A stretch of 64,000 nt of DNA. Origin: Chionomys nivalis (Eukaryota > Chordata > Mammalia > Rodentia > Cricetidae). The notes below the pieces were generated by a model. It was not told where the DNA came from. It saw only the letters and a list, made by a program, of their open reading frames with translations, and searched no databases. The stretch covers positions 72,660,251 to 72,724,250 of the forward strand of contig NC_080092.1 in assembly GCF_950005125.1 (NCBI RefSeq). The letters are read 5' to 3'. Below are positions 11,890 to 24,034 of this stretch, one piece after another (position 1 is the stretch's first letter; every line of letters begins with the position of its first letter). A program made the translations under genes and the position numbers.

Positions 11890-12660
11890 ACTTGAGTTTC
11901 TTTGTTTGGTTCATTTAAAAAGCAGGATGTACAGAACTTCCTTACATGGGAAAATAGATAATGCTGTCCCCCAAAATTGCAAAATAATAGACCAAAAATT
12001 TAGTACAGCATGTAGGATATCTCCCTATGAATTCTTTGCCAGGATATCTGTAGAGGGTTCCAAAACAATATGGATATTGTAAGTGTTCTTGGCCACCCTG
12101 TAGAACTAGATATTAAGACTTGTAAGATTCAAATGCTAAAAATAGTACATGCTTTGGATGCAGACTCAGACAAATTAAGCTGGAACTGAAGTAAGATTTC
12201 TTCCTTGGTGACTACCATTCATAGCATTAGAAGGTATTCTGCAAAATGTTGGGAGAGAAAAATCATCAAAAATCTAGGCCTGTGTACTATAAGATTGACC
12301 CGCACAAAATGATGTACCCACTAATGAAATGAATAGTGGTACACTTGATCCCGAGATGACCAGCTCTCACTTGGGCCTGAACCCCATACCCTGGGAAGGA
12401 ATATGAGTTGGCTACTTTAAAATTTGACAAAAGCCAATGGAGTTGCCGTAGAGGAAGCTGCTCCTGATGATTTACTAAATGGGCGTGAATTTAAACTGCT
12501 CTCTAAGCACTTACATTTATGCCAAAAGACGAGTCTCTCACTCTGAGGCAGAGAAGCCGCCTCTTTTAGCAGAAAAAAAAATGGTCAAATCAGAGGCTCA
12601 TACTCATCCAAGTGCTGAGAATAAAGACTGTTGAGTGTTTAGTCATGAACAGAAAATAAG
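11890..12660 (+). repeat. Rodent dispersed repeat, LINE-like 3' non-coding type
   Basis: From about 12100 the blocks AATAGTGGTACACTTGAT, ACTTGGGCCTGAACCCCATA and AATAAAGACTGTTGAGTG match, in order, a repeat common in rodent DNA. I believe it derives from an L1/HAL1-type 3' end but cannot fix the family. No open frame of note. Confidence 0.45.
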
Positions 12661-12726
12661 TTCTAGGTCATAATGGTATTTCTGTGGCATTATTTCCTAA
12701 TTCTAGAGTTCACATATAGAAGATGG

Positions 12727-12803
12727 ATATGGGATGAACCTCAGGGGAGAGCACTTTCCTTGTATGTATGAAGCCCTGGACTCAATACCCAGAACGACAT
12801 GAA
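12727..12803 (+). mobile_element. ID-type SINE, diverged
   Basis: GGGATGAACCTCAGGGGAGA followed by GCACTTTCCTTGTATGTATG and CTCAATACCCAGAAC follows the tRNA-derived ID element with A- and B-box-like spacing. It is old and has no obvious target duplication. Confidence 0.65.
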
Positions 12804-15637
12804 TACAAAGAGAGTGATGTACAAGGCCACCAAAAAGGAATTTAAATGGGGGAATTTAAGACAAAGACGCTAAATGTAGTGAATGTTGTTCAAAACTTGT
12901 AATTCTTGAAAATTGGGCAATATTTATAACCAAATGTCTGTCTTATAGTACTAATTCATGGATTACTGATTCAAAGAAGTAAAGTCAGAGCAAATCAACT
13001 TAACTCATAATTGTACTAGTTGTAGGATGCTGGGAAGTTGCTTTGGGTATCTGCATCTCATGCTCCTCACTTCCACAATAGATATCATGATCTTACTTAT
13101 ACTAGTTAGCAAAAATAAATGAATCAATAACTGTAGAAGATCTAAGGAAGTATATCAAATACAGAAAAATATGTGTGTGTGTGCTTGTTTGTATTTGTTA
13201 AATAAAGGCCTAAAGCTAGAGAGATTAGTGAACTAAAAATAGAATGGAGCTAAATTCCGTGTCTTTAGAGACCGTGATACCACAGAACATCACTGAGGAT
13301 GAAATGCACTTATGAAATTTCTCGATATTAATACTGAGATAATCTCCCTAATTACTCCCAGCTAATTAAACCAATGAGAGAAATCAGGAAAGAGAAGCGC
13401 CTGAAAAAAGTGAAAGATAAAATTGTCCAAGACTGATGCTTGCAATTTGGAAATCCTGGCAACAAGTTGGCCTCCTGCAGAGTTAAACATTATAGGGAAT
13501 AAAAGCTGCTGTATCAAAATCAGACATAGCCAAGAGTTCAGGCAGTTGTTCTTGGTAAGACATGAAGACTGGGTAAGGGCTAAAAGCTACAGTAGGAAGA
13601 ACCACTGTCTGTCATAGACATTTGCTAGTAGTAGAGAATGAACAACTGAAGGCTGGAGGCTTCTGCTCTACCCCCACCATACTGTAGCCACATTGCTTAT
13701 GAACAAGGTACTGATTGTACTGAATGGGATGAATGGGGTTTTCTTATTCAAGGGAGCCATATGCTTCACAACTCCAGAGTCAACATCTGACTTTAAAAGA
13801 TGCTTTGTCCTGACAAATTCATATGTGTTACACTAGAGTGCAAGAGGAAGAGAGAAAGAGTCCATCTGCAGCTCCTGTGCCTGAAAGTTCCTGCCTGCTT
13901 GTTTGCGGTCTTGTGATTTGTCTTTGTTTGCTTGGCATACCTTTAAGAAAACCAAAGACTTTTATGTCTTCCTTCACTTATGAAAATATTAAAATATATG
14001 AGATGTAGACTTTTTCCATTCTATTAGGGTAATCATGTTTTAAGCCATGAGACCATCTCCACATTATAGTAAATTCTCAGAAAGCTTCAGTCATGCCAGT
14101 TTGCTTTCTGTTCCTGTGATGAAACAGCCAGCCTTTAGTGAAGTACTTCTCCCAATAAGGCTGAACCTTTTCCCAACCTCCTGAAAAAATGGAAGAAGTA
14201 ATAAAAGGAAAGAAAGATGGAAGAAGACAAAGGCAATCTGCAGGAGAGAAGATCCTGTCTGTAGAAAGGACTCGGTATTGAAGAAGACGTGATGAAACTG
14301 CACCTCTGGCTGTTCCTTGCCTTAGATTTTTGATTTAACTATATATAGGGAATGTCAGTCCAAAGGACAAGAATAATTCCTTGAGAATGAAGCTCTGGCC
14401 TGTGCGCACTGTGTGAGTTTTTCAGCCATCTACCTTTTAATGCAGCAAATAACTTCTGAACTCTGATGTTCATCAAGGTGTCCTTTTAGTTCAGGAAAAC
14501 AAACCATTAAAGACAATGTTTTACTAACGCTTTATTTTAAAGGTATGCAAATAATAATCTAATGTACACACGTGCACATATCCATTATGTGGCAGATGAT
14601 AATAAATGGAGAGAAAGGGAAATTTGATTAAAAGAATAACTAGTGTTGTGGGAATTCATTCAGCCAATAGTGTTTTAGATATCAGTCCATTAGGGCATGG
14701 TCTGAGGTACTATAAGCACAAACAGGAATGGTACTTGGGTGTACTTAACCTTTTTTTTTTTTTTCATTTCTGCTTGGTTGGTTGTGGGAGTTCATTTCAC
14801 AGCTCCCAGCTGCCACCGAGCAGAGGAATGCAGTGATTTTCTTATTGTGAGTGTTCTCCAATAAGCATTTGTTATCCTTTATTACAGGCTTTCATGAACC
14901 TCCTTTAATTAAGCTACAAGGTATAGTATTTTAAATTCAGATGATACTATATGAAGAGTTCTCATTGGATATGCAAATCTGTGCCAAAGTTCTTCAAGAA
15001 AAGATGAAACTCATTATGTTCTAAGTAAAAGAAGCAGGTACAAAGGAAATGGGGATAAAGAAAAGGATGTTCTCTGAATAGAAAGTTAGAAACCAGAGCT
15101 GGGGCTGGGATTAGAGGGGGAGGAAGAGAAGTGAAGCAGCGTCTGTATTTGGATACCATACTGTGGGCTCTGCTTTCCATCAGGTGACAGGAAATATCAT
15201 CAGAAGATTTTGTGGTAGAGAACTGGTACCTAGCATCTTATGAATTTCAGGGAAAAATTAAGTAGGGTTTTTTAATTGTTACACGCATGAGTTAAAGACT
15301 GTGGAAGTTGTACTGAAGGAGGTGTCTGTCCTCAACCACAAGGATGAGCTCTGGAGGTGATGAGCAATCCATGATTCTGGTAACGGTTTTATATGCAGCT
15401 ATAATAGCATCATGTTATAATGTTTGTAAATACTGAGAGATCAGAATGCAGTTGTTTTATATTTTCATAAATGTGAGTGGCGTATTTAATCTTAGATGTG
15501 AAAATGCAAATTGCTGCTTATTATTTATTTAATATAATATTTCACATTAGATCAGCTGTCTGTTAAAAGAGCACTCAATCCAAGTTTTGGGGCTTCTGAA
15601 AATGTTAAAAAGGAGAAATGCCAAAAATATTTAACTT
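12804..15637. other. AT-rich intergenic DNA, no gene recognised
   Basis: No confident repeat or gene. The stretch near 14090-14320 has a faint look of an LTR-like repeat (a CTGTTCCTGTGATGAAACA block), but too weak to call. Short TG and T tracts lie at 13171-13182 and 14752-14764. Confidence 0.4.
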
Positions 15638-15857
15638 GGGGCTGGGGAAATGCCTCTGTTCATAAAGGGCTTGCCCGCAAGCATGAAGACCTGAGTTCTA
15701 ACCCCACCACTTATGTAAAAAAACTGGGTGGGGTGGTGCATTTCCTTAATCCCAATATCATTAGGATGGAAAATCTGTGAATCTAAGGACAGTTTAGTCT
15801 ACATAGAAAGCTCTGTGGAATCCAGGCCTACATAGGGAGATCCTGTACATATATACG

Positions 15858-15894
<37 letters not shown>
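15638..15894 (+). mobile_element. B4 SINE (ID + B1 fusion) with (GA)n tail
   Basis: The left half GGGGCTGGGGAAATGCCTCT plus GCAAGCATGAAGACCTGAGT is tRNA/ID-like; the right half from about 15725 is B1-like. This ID-B1 order defines the B4 family. The tail has become a GA microsatellite at 15863-15894. Confidence 0.85.
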
Positions 15895-15896
<2 letters not shown>

Positions 15897-15899
<3 letters not shown>

Positions 15900-16135
15900 G
15901 CAGCAGAGTGTTCCTGGTCTTCACAATTCTTCCATCCCCTTTTCCTTTTCCACAATGTTTCTTGAGCTTTCAGTGTAGGTTGCTGGTTTGCAGATGTAGC
16001 AATTGGGGTTGGGCATCCCTCTTCAGTCGGTTGTTCTCTGCATTTTGAGCGGCTGTGGATTTCTCTAAAGTTCTCTGTCGGCTGCTAAGAGAAGCTTATT
16101 TGATGTGGAGTTATATTTATCCATAAGGAGGGACA
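15897..16135 (-). mobile_element. Rodent L1 3' UTR, antisense
   Basis: TTTGCAGATGTAGCAATTGG, GGTTGGGCATCCCTCTTC and TGTGGATTTCTCTAAAG follow the antisense rodent L1 3' UTR. The homologous stretch occurs near 2845-2935. Confidence 0.65.
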
Positions 16136-16412
16136 GGCCCCAGAGGATTGATGAGTAAAAAAGAAGGGTAGAAATTATATAAACACAGAAATCAAAGTAA
16201 TAACCCTTGATATTTTCAAACAAAAGTTAAATTTTAATTATTCTTTAAATAATTTATTATATAGGAGAAAAAATCCACCTAGTCATAATAGTGAAGCTGA
16301 ATCAGTGAGTTCCATATTGAATGAGAGAACGCATGTTAAAAATGAAGGTGGCCAGAAATAGAAGAAAGCACCTGGAGTCAACCATGGCCTCCATTCATGT
16401 ACATGAACATTG

Positions 16413-16455
16413 TACCTACCTACCTACCTACCTACCTACCTACCTACCTACCTAC

Positions 16456-16493
<38 letters not shown>
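16413..16493 (+). repeat. Compound microsatellite (TACC)n-(AC)n
   Basis: About 11 TACC units up to 16458 merge into about 18 AC units to 16493. Both tracts are nearly perfect. Confidence 0.95.
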
Positions 16494-16497
<4 letters not shown>

Positions 16498-16718
16498 TAA
16501 AACATGTTTCCAAACTACATACCTTCAAATGAGAAAGGAAATGTAATGCATCCTATCCTCTAGAAATGAAGTAAAAGATAATATACTTAATATAAGAGAG
16601 AAATGAACTTCTACCCATTTGGTTGTTTTGATGACATTGAGTCAGCTCTTCTGAAGATATATGTGTCATTGTCCTTCTTAATGTGACAACCTTAAAAGCA
16701 TTTCTGAATTGGAGAGTA

Positions 16719-17209
16719 TTTTTTTTTTTTGCTTTTGTTATATCTACTATTGTTTTTACACCCTGACCAGATTTCCCCTCCCTCCTTTCATCCTTATCTT
16801 ACCTCCCACATCTCTTCCCCGCCACTCCAATCCACTCCTCCTGTTTCTGTTCCGAAAGGAGCAGGCTTGTTTTCCAGGGTTATCACCAAGCACAGCATAT
16901 CAAGTTGTAGTAAGACTAAGCAAGGCAGTCCAGTATGAGGAGCAAGTACCCAGGAGTCAAAGCATTAATGATAGCCCTGCTCCCAGTGTTAGTGGTCCAA
17001 CAACTAGAGCATTGACTACCCCGAGTCTCATCAGAGAGACTTCATCCAGTAACTGATGGAAACAGCTGCAGAACCCACACTCAACCATTAGGCCAAGCTC
17101 AGGGAATCCTGCTGAAGAGAGGGAGAAAGTATTGTAGGAGTTAGAGGGGTCAAGGACATCACAAAAAAACCTACACAAACAACTGAGCTGGACATAGGAA
17201 CACACAGAG
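16719..17209 (-). mobile_element. L1 3' end with 5' inversion (twin-primed insertion)
   Basis: A poly-T run at 16719-16730 is the antisense poly(A) tail. Antisense L1 3' UTR follows to about 17012. From about 17015 the sequence switches to sense L1 3' UTR from further upstream (TCATCAGAGAGACTTCATCC, then AGAGGGGTCAAGGACATCAC). An inverted 5' part joined to a normal 3' part is the signature of twin priming during L1 target-primed reverse transcription. TCTGAATT at 16703-16710 and again at 17210-17217 may be the target duplication, though L1 itself has a similar string there. Confidence 0.7.
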
Positions 17210-17967
17210 TCTGAATTAGGTACTCTACACCTAGAAACCTGGAGAAACAGGGCCTCCTATCCTGATATCACAGACCTTCACTCTTATAGGTTTGTTTAAT
17301 TTATCATTCTTCAGAAAATGTCTGACAGGTAGGTAAAAGTGAAGAGATGCAAGGACCCCCCCCCATCCTTTGTGGGAAAAATGAACCTAATGTGGCCAGC
17401 TCTAAACATTTTTGAACAGGGAATGCTATCACCCAAGCAGGATATGCTCAGGAAAATGACTCAGTATTAAACTGCTAATGGTCACCCACAAATAATAATT
17501 CCTGCATGACTTATCTAGAAATAGTGCATTTTAGAAGGAAACTGTTCACTTATTCAGGGAAGTCATGTTTTTTTTGATATGTATATTAGGTAATGCATAC
17601 TTAGAGATGACTAAGGCAAGATATTATATGAGAAAGTAAGTAATTAATTTTAATACAACATGAGAAATTATAGGTTCCTGACACCCATCTTAGAAAGCTG
17701 AGTTGAAATACACTTAAAGAAAATGGACACACAAGCCTTCATTTCTTCATTTACTTTTTTCCTCATCACTATAATTAATTATTTTCCATTTATCATTACA
17801 TTAACTATAATTCACTATGTAACACTGAACAGTATATAAGATATACCAATTTATAGATTACATATGATGTCATAATTAATATATACATACAATTTATCTT
17901 TTTGATACTTTATTTTGAAAATTTTCTATTTTATGTAAACCCAACAATACAATAATCTAAAAGCCTA

Positions 17968-18185
17968 CAATGAGGTTGAGTGGTTAAAAGCACTTGACCA
18001 TCTTGAGAAGGACATGGTTTAGTTAAAAGCACCCACATAGTGTCTGACAACTGTATATTATTCCAGTTCCAGAAGATCTGATGTCCTTTTCAGTTTTTTG
18101 TGGACACCAGGTACCATGTGGTACACATATATTCATGGAGGTAAAATACACATACATATAAAATAAAAATAAATATTAAACATTA
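17968..18185 (+). mobile_element. B3-type SINE, diverged
   Basis: It opens with a tRNA-derived head (GAGTGGTTAAAAGCACTTGA) and runs through TTCCAGAAGATCTGATGTCC into an AT-rich tail with AAATAAATATT. That is the B2/B3 order with heavy divergence. Confidence 0.65.
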
Positions 18186-18229
18186 AATAAGTGAAAGAAA
18201 ATGCTGTGCTTAAATGCAATGTTAATAGT

Positions 18230-18450
18230 TGCTCAACGAAATACTATCTGACCTCAAACCAGAAGGGGATTCCATCACTTGCAACAGCATGGATAAACTA
18301 TATTCTGTGCTCTCACATAAAGTAAACCAGACTCAGAGAGACAATTGCCACATGGTTTCATATGTGATGAAAAGTGAAACTCATAGGAACAAAATGCAAA
18401 CTGTTGGTTACAAAGAGATAGCTATGGTCACGGAGAGATTAGATTGACAT
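18230..18450 (+). mobile_element. Ancient L1 ORF2 C-terminal fragment
   Basis: ATTCCATCACTTGCAACAGC, CATGGATAAAC, then AAGTAAACCAGACTCAGAGA and CTCATAGGAACAAAATGC match the order near the 3' end of old mammalian L1. The 72-codon open frame here is a relic, not a gene. Confidence 0.65.
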
Positions 18451-19370
18451 CAATCAAAGTCTGTAAAATTTCTGTTGGGAGGAACAGTATGATTTATAGC
18501 ACAACATGGCAGCTTCTCTTACCCACAGCAACAGATATGCTTGAAAACGTTCAGAGAATGAGTTCTCATAGCAAATAACATGACTACAGAAAGGCATGCT
18601 AATATTAGCTTCGTCGGCAGTGCACACACTTCCTTTCAAAGGTTGGGTTCTATCTAATTAAATCTGTAAGTTTGTTGTCAGAGATAAAAATTAAATGATA
18701 CATAGTACTCCATTCCTGAAACAACACACTTTTTTCCCCTGTTTATTGCTTTGTCAAAGAGGTCTTTTGGATGTTTGTTGCGGTTTGCTTTAACCAAAGT
18801 TGCAGCCCTGTACATTTCTAAATGTCTACTTGTGAATTTAGCAATCGGCTATCTAGGGAGATGGCTGACTGTTGAATTACTGGGCCTAAGGATATTGAAT
18901 CTGCTGATTATTAACTACAGTCTCCTAAATGAAGAGGTGTCTAGACATATCCCTGTAGTGGACGGAAACTCTTGAAGGACATTAAAGCAGGGCACCAGCG
19001 TGATCAAATTATGTCTCAGAAATCTCTGACAGCATATGAAGACTAATTTAGGACTAAGTGAAATAACATGTGAAGATCTGAACCAGGCAGGGCTCAAAGG
19101 AGATGGGAAAGTAAGGAGAGAGAATTGCCAGGTCTGGGAACCACAGAGGTGGTGAATTTGACGTCACTAAGTGCTCATGAGACAGTTTCCTGCCACCTTC
19201 GCCGAGTCTCCTCACGTACTTACATAAGTTAATTATTATTTTTCTCACTCTTCACATACCAACCAGCTATTCAGAAAGCATTTTTTTGGACAATGTTCAA
19301 GAATCCCTTTCTTGGAGTCAATGGGCTAAATTGGAAACTTTTTCGGATATGCAATTTCTCCTGCTTCTGC
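18451..19370. other. Single-copy-like DNA, nothing recognised
   Basis: Moderate GC with a few CpG (TGACGTCACT near 19158, CTTCGCCGAG near 19197). TGACGTCA is the cAMP-response-element palindrome, but in isolation this is not evidence of a promoter. Confidence 0.4.
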
Positions 19371-19374
19371 TTCT

Positions 19375-19515
19375 CATTGATGTGATTTAGAGGTGATATT
19401 AATACCCACCTCAGTGGTTCACCGTTAACGTTTATAGAGAAGATAAAAAAAGAGCTTACTGAGCGGGAGGAGAGCATATAGATACCACCGGCAAGTGCTA
19501 GCCACTGTTAGGCTA
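19375..19515 (+). mobile_element. MIR SINE fragment
   Basis: GATATTAATACCCACCTCAG, the degraded repeat core, and AAGTGCTAGCCACTGTTAGG follow the mammal-wide MIR order from the CORE region towards the 3' end. Diverged, as expected for MIR. Confidence 0.5.
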
Positions 19516-20640
19516 ATCGCTAAGTCAACTAAGTTGGTGGTAGCAGATGTCCCTTTCCATCCAAATATATAGAAATTAAAAAAATTTAAGTAAGTGCTCA
19601 TTCATCCCTAGATATCAGTAGATTTGGTGTTTGAAACTGCTCTTTTCAGTGTCCCATGTTACCTGTTTGGTTTGTCCTTAGCTTTCTGGTTATTTCTCTC
19701 TTTTCCTTTCAATATGAATAAAATAGGTTGTGTAGAGAAGAGAAATTCTCTTTATTTCAAGTAATTATTCTCTCTATATCACATTTTGTTCTAATTTAAT
19801 CAGTTTATTTCTTTGCTCAGGAATAATTCATATGATTTGTATTTAAAGGATGTATTTGTCTTTTGTAGGATGCTTTTGGATGGATGATTATGCAGTTTTT
19901 TTAAAAAGGCCAAAGCATAGAGGAAATATAAACTGTTGCTCCCTTTCTCTAGCCAGATGAAGGGAAATAGTTAGCGTCCACAGGTGGACTTGTGCTGCAA
20001 GCATTAGAGGTGATAGGGACTACACAGTCATGTGAATTTTAAAGCTTAAGAAAATCCATTTTAATTTGGGAATATAAAACACATGTAGATGTCTCAGGGT
20101 TATTAAGTAAGACATTTGGGTGTTTTCTTACGATGAGAAACCTAAATGTTCCCAATACTTTAGATGAACTAAAAAGATGTATAAATATAAATGGAAGCAT
20201 GTTTCCATTATGTGGAAATAAATAATAATAAGGTATATTTTTGGTGAGTAAAATAAACAAACAACCTGAGAAATATGATCATATATTTATAATTTTGCCC
20301 TAGGTAATATCAGTCAACTTATTTATACTTACTTTACTTTATTTATAGTTGTCACTTTAAAAATTTGATAATTAGGGGTGAAACACATGATTTATCTCAT
20401 TGGTACAAGTCTTGAGTGAAAGGGTATTTTAATTTTGACCAGCTTTGATGGATATACTAGATTTTCCCAATTGCAAGTGAGTTCTACTGCCATTGTAGAG
20501 TACAGGATAAACCTCTGAGATACATAGTACACAGTCTATAGAAAATCTTTACCCTTGTCAAAATATTGACAACACAGCTATTAAGAAATATATGTTATGG
20601 AATTTTATGAAATCACTGGACTTTGAGTGCCTTTTGCCAG
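19516..20640. other. AT-rich DNA, nothing recognised
   Basis: No gene or repeat family recognised. Confidence 0.4.
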
Positions 20641-20765
20641 AGGAGTTCTGGGATTACAAATATGCATTACAACATCCAGATTTTAAATGTGTTCCAGGGA
20701 TTGAATTTAAGTCAGCAGGCTAGCACAGTTAAGGTCTTTACCCACTAGACCATCTTCCCTACCTA
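20641..20765 (-). mobile_element. B4/ID-type SINE fragment, antisense
   Basis: TTCTGGGATTACAAATATGC, then CCAGGGATTGAATTTAAGTC and CCCACTAGACCATCTTCCCT follow the antisense of a B1-ID (B4) element. Old copy. Confidence 0.6.
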
Positions 20766-21760
20766 CTTTTCTAGTTTTAATTCAATTAGTTTACTTCTTT
20801 CTCTATCTATCATATAAGGTAACAGGTGTTCTTATTTCGTCATATCTACACAAATTTCCCCATTGGAATGTTTTGTGCATGGCTTTCTTATGAGTTCATT
20901 TCCCAGGACTTCAACTTCAATGTCATCTCTTTCACTTCTACTGGATGGGCCCGTCTTATTCTCCCTTGTCTTGTAAGTCCTTAGTCACTTTGGGCCTTAT
21001 AATCTGTCTGTTTCCCTAGTTTCAATGGTTATGCTTTTCTGTTTAGTGATGACAATGAATAATTCTACAGTTTATTCTACTTTTGCCCATTATTAATTCT
21101 TATCAAAGAATCTATGTTTGTGTAAAAATGAATACTATCGTATCTGTCTTTGTGACATTGATGTGATTATTAAGAGGAGGAAGGAAGAAGACAGAAGGAT
21201 TCAAGTAACAAAGATGACACACTTTCACAGTTGATACTCTAGAATTGGAATTGTGTCCAGTTCAAAAGTCACAGTTTCAGATAGCAAAACAGACCATCCA
21301 CATTTAGCTCTTTTTTTCTGCATACATTGGACAATGACATGGAGGCATTAGCATATTTTATTTCAAATGTCAGCATCTAACTGTAGGGGTTACTATAAAT
21401 TATTTCTAATGGGAAGTAGTTATTACTATTCTCAGTGTTTCAGAAAGCATTAACATTAAGTGGGTGTTGATAGAAAGGACATATGCATTTTAGCCATTTA
21501 ATATACTTGCAATAGCAACTAAAAGCAACATACAGTTATCTATCTATACTGAATAAACCTTTTAGCAATCTACATCATAATTGTTAAGTGGCAAACTTGA
21601 AATATGCATAAAGTATGGCACTTAGTAGCCTCATACTATTCCCTTTCTAGAAACTAGAATCCATTAATATTGGGATACTCCAGTGTATACTAATAAGCTT
21701 TATTATTAAGGCATTCTAAGTTTAACTAAGGAACAATTAAATTCCTTAATTACAGTTGCT
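20766..21760. other. AT-rich DNA, nothing recognised
   Basis: No gene or confident repeat recognised in this interval. Confidence 0.4.
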
Positions 21761-21762
21761 TA

Positions 21763-21801
21763 TTTGTTCGTTTTTGTTTTTTGTTTTTTGTTTTTGTTTT
21801 G
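21763..21801 (+). repeat. (TTTTG)n low-complexity tract
   Basis: Imperfect TTTTG/TTTTTTG units, next to the start of an antisense SINE, so it is possibly the reverse of an A-rich tail. Confidence 0.8.
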
Positions 21802-21839
21802 TGGTAGAAGAGGCCACAGGCAGTATTCTAGTTACTGAC

Positions 21840-22130
21840 TAGCATGCTGAACTTTTTAATTTTTATAGTTATTTATTCATTTATTCTTTTATTTACTTAT
21901 GTGTTGGCAACTGCTTTTTTATTTACTTATGAGTTGGCAAATGTTACATATTTACTTATGTGTTGGCAATGCTATAGTGCACCTATGCTGATCAGAGAAC
22001 AAATTGCAGAAGTTAGTTTATTTTTCCTTCCACTATGTGAATCCTAGCAGTTTTATTTAGGCCCCTGCTTTTGTGGCAAGTGGCTCTACCCACTGAGATA
22101 TATCATGGGACCTCGGTGTCCCCTGCCTTA
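21840..22130 (-). mobile_element. B3-type SINE, antisense, internally rearranged
   Basis: GCTGATCAGAGAACAAATTG, TTCCACTATGTGAATCCTAG and CTCTACCCACTGAGATATAT match antisense B3 from its middle to its tRNA-like head. The left part is expanded by a roughly 30-bp tandem repeat and the right end is partly duplicated at 22132-22174. Confidence 0.65.
21891..21969 (+). repeat. 30-bp tandem repeat, three units
   Basis: ATTTACTTATGTGTTGGCAA recurs with one or two changes at 21891, 21921 and 21950, giving periods of 30 and 29 bp. It lies at the tail side of an antisense B3-like SINE. Confidence 0.9.
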
Positions 22131-22174
22131 ATGCCAAGTGCTTCTACCTACTGAGAGATCACATGGGACTTCGG
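22073..22174 (+). repeat. 43-bp segment duplicated at a 59-bp offset
   Basis: The stretch 22073-22115 (CAAGTGGCTCTACCCACTGA inside it) is repeated at 22132-22174 (CAAGTGCTTCTACCTACTGA) with several substitutions. Both copies represent the head of an antisense B3-like SINE. Confidence 0.8.
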
Positions 22175-22179
22175 CAAAT

Positions 22180-23640
22180 ATTTTAAGGTAAAAGCCTCAT
22201 AGGAAACACATGATAGAGCCTTTTGGGTGTGATCTCCAGAACTGAACTTTAAAAAGTAGATGAAAACTCGGTATGTAAGATATATTGTTTCTCACTTCAG
22301 TATCCCCACATTCCTCAATAACAATGGTTGATAGAACTCCCTTACTACTCTAGGTCAAAAAAGAAATGTTTTGGTATTTTTGCACTCTTTTCACAGAATA
22401 TGCTTGGGAAGTACAGTTAATAAGACATAAGTTTAGCATTCTACTCCCCCAAATTTAGGCAATAGTATCATCTCAGCAAATTGCAAAACCTCTTACACTT
22501 TCATTCCCTTCAGCTAGAAAACAAAATTGGAACGCAACTGCAACCACCCATGGGATTCCTCTAAGTCTTAAACAAATTGTGTAGTCCATGTACCTATTAT
22601 GGTACCCAATACATAGATCGTAGTTATTATTATATTATTTTACTTTGGCTCTGTGTAATCTAAAACATGTCCTTAAGAAAGGAGAATTTACAGATTGAGC
22701 ACCCTTTTAAGACTGATAATTTTTCATGACCTAATAAAATAAGTCTGGTATTTTTATTTCTATTCAAGACAGACTGTTCGATTAAGAAATACAGATTAGC
22801 GGCTATGCTCCAGGGCTGCCAGTCACCGTGCAGAAGTGGTAACTTAGCACACTGTAATGCATAGCTGTTATAAACTGGGATGTGCCAGGAGAACCAAATA
22901 TAGCCTGATTTTTAACGGTTTGTGTAAAAGCTTAAGTTTTACATTGCCTACATGAGAAATGATTTTAGATATTTTGAGTAACATAATATATATCATCAAA
23001 ATTGCTTTCAACTGCTTCATTTATTTTTTTTCACTGTGCTTTCTAGAAACACGTGAGTGGCTTGCATGACATTTCATTCAGACTGCTTTTGAGTATTCTG
23101 ATACAATAATAAACAGGAAAGTATAAAGCCATCATAACTTTTTGGCAGGGACCTAAAAGCTCCAACAGTTCATTTACTTCCCAGGATTTAATTTCACAAG
23201 ATAGGAAGCTGGAAGCGGATTATGGCTAAAGCCTCAGGGAACCCTGAATACAACGCAATGGCTTCTGGGAGAGAGTCCTGGAGAAAACACAGTCCAGTCT
23301 AGTAAGGTAACGACGTGGTTCTGAGGGGTGGAGTTGTGATGCCAAAGTCAGTTACCCAAGGGTAAGACATCCTGAGGCCAGGTGAGACTCCCGGTAAAGG
23401 AGAAACTTCTAAAGGAAGTTTCAAAATGAACTAGAAAGCTGTTTTTAACTCTGTAAAACTTTTCATCACATGGGTGAAGTCAATGCTTCTAACTGCCAGT
23501 GTGGCCCCATTCCATATCATATCTTAATATGAAGGGTTTGCGACTGTCCAACAATTTACTCACAAGTAGAGCATCGGTATGTTTAGTGCTAATAAATATT
23601 AATGATAAAATAGTAATGTTTAATGTGAGTTAAAACTAAT
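22180..23640. other. Single-copy-like DNA, slightly higher GC around 23.2-23.4 kb
   Basis: No repeat or gene recognised. The segment 23190-23410 is less AT-rich than its surroundings and contains GGTAAG- and GGTGAG-like strings, but no convincing open frame or exon boundary pair. Confidence 0.4.
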
Positions 23641-23649
23641 ACTCACAAA

Positions 23650-23850
23650 CTATTTACCATGAATCTGGCACTTTTCTTAAGCTCTTCCAATTTATGCCGG
23701 TATTTATGCCCCTTCATACCTTGCTGATGTAGATATTATCTAGTATTTTATACAGCTGAGCCATCTGAGGCTCCTCAAGGCTAATGAATCATTTAAGAAC
23801 ATTCAGGTAATAATGGGTGTTTGGTTACAGAGAAGGGCCTGAATAGATAC
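23650..23850 (-). mobile_element. MIR SINE, antisense
   Basis: The order GAATCTGGCACTTTTCTTAA, AGTATTTTATACAGCTGAGC and AAGAACATTCAGGTAATAAT follows antisense MIR (size-variable 3' part, then core, then tRNA-related region). Highly diverged, mammal-wide. Confidence 0.65.
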
Positions 23851-24034
23851 CATGTGATTTAAATTCCATCTAATTCCAAAGCCCCAGTTCCTTAGCATCC
23901 CTGGATGCTAAATTGAAGATGTACGGGGCAGAGGAATCTGATATTCAATACCTCTTAGAATGTCACTCCATTTTCTCCAGCTTTTTTGATAAAATAATTA
24001 TAAACATCAAAGACTGAAATAAATCTGATTATAT

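Noticed and set aside
16709..17056. 115-codon open frame
   Set aside because: It runs through antisense and then sense L1 3' UTR, which is non-coding.
22790..23460. Possible exon in a higher-GC stretch with GGTAAG/GGTGAG strings
   Set aside because: No open frame of note and no paired acceptor site; single donor-like strings are common by chance.
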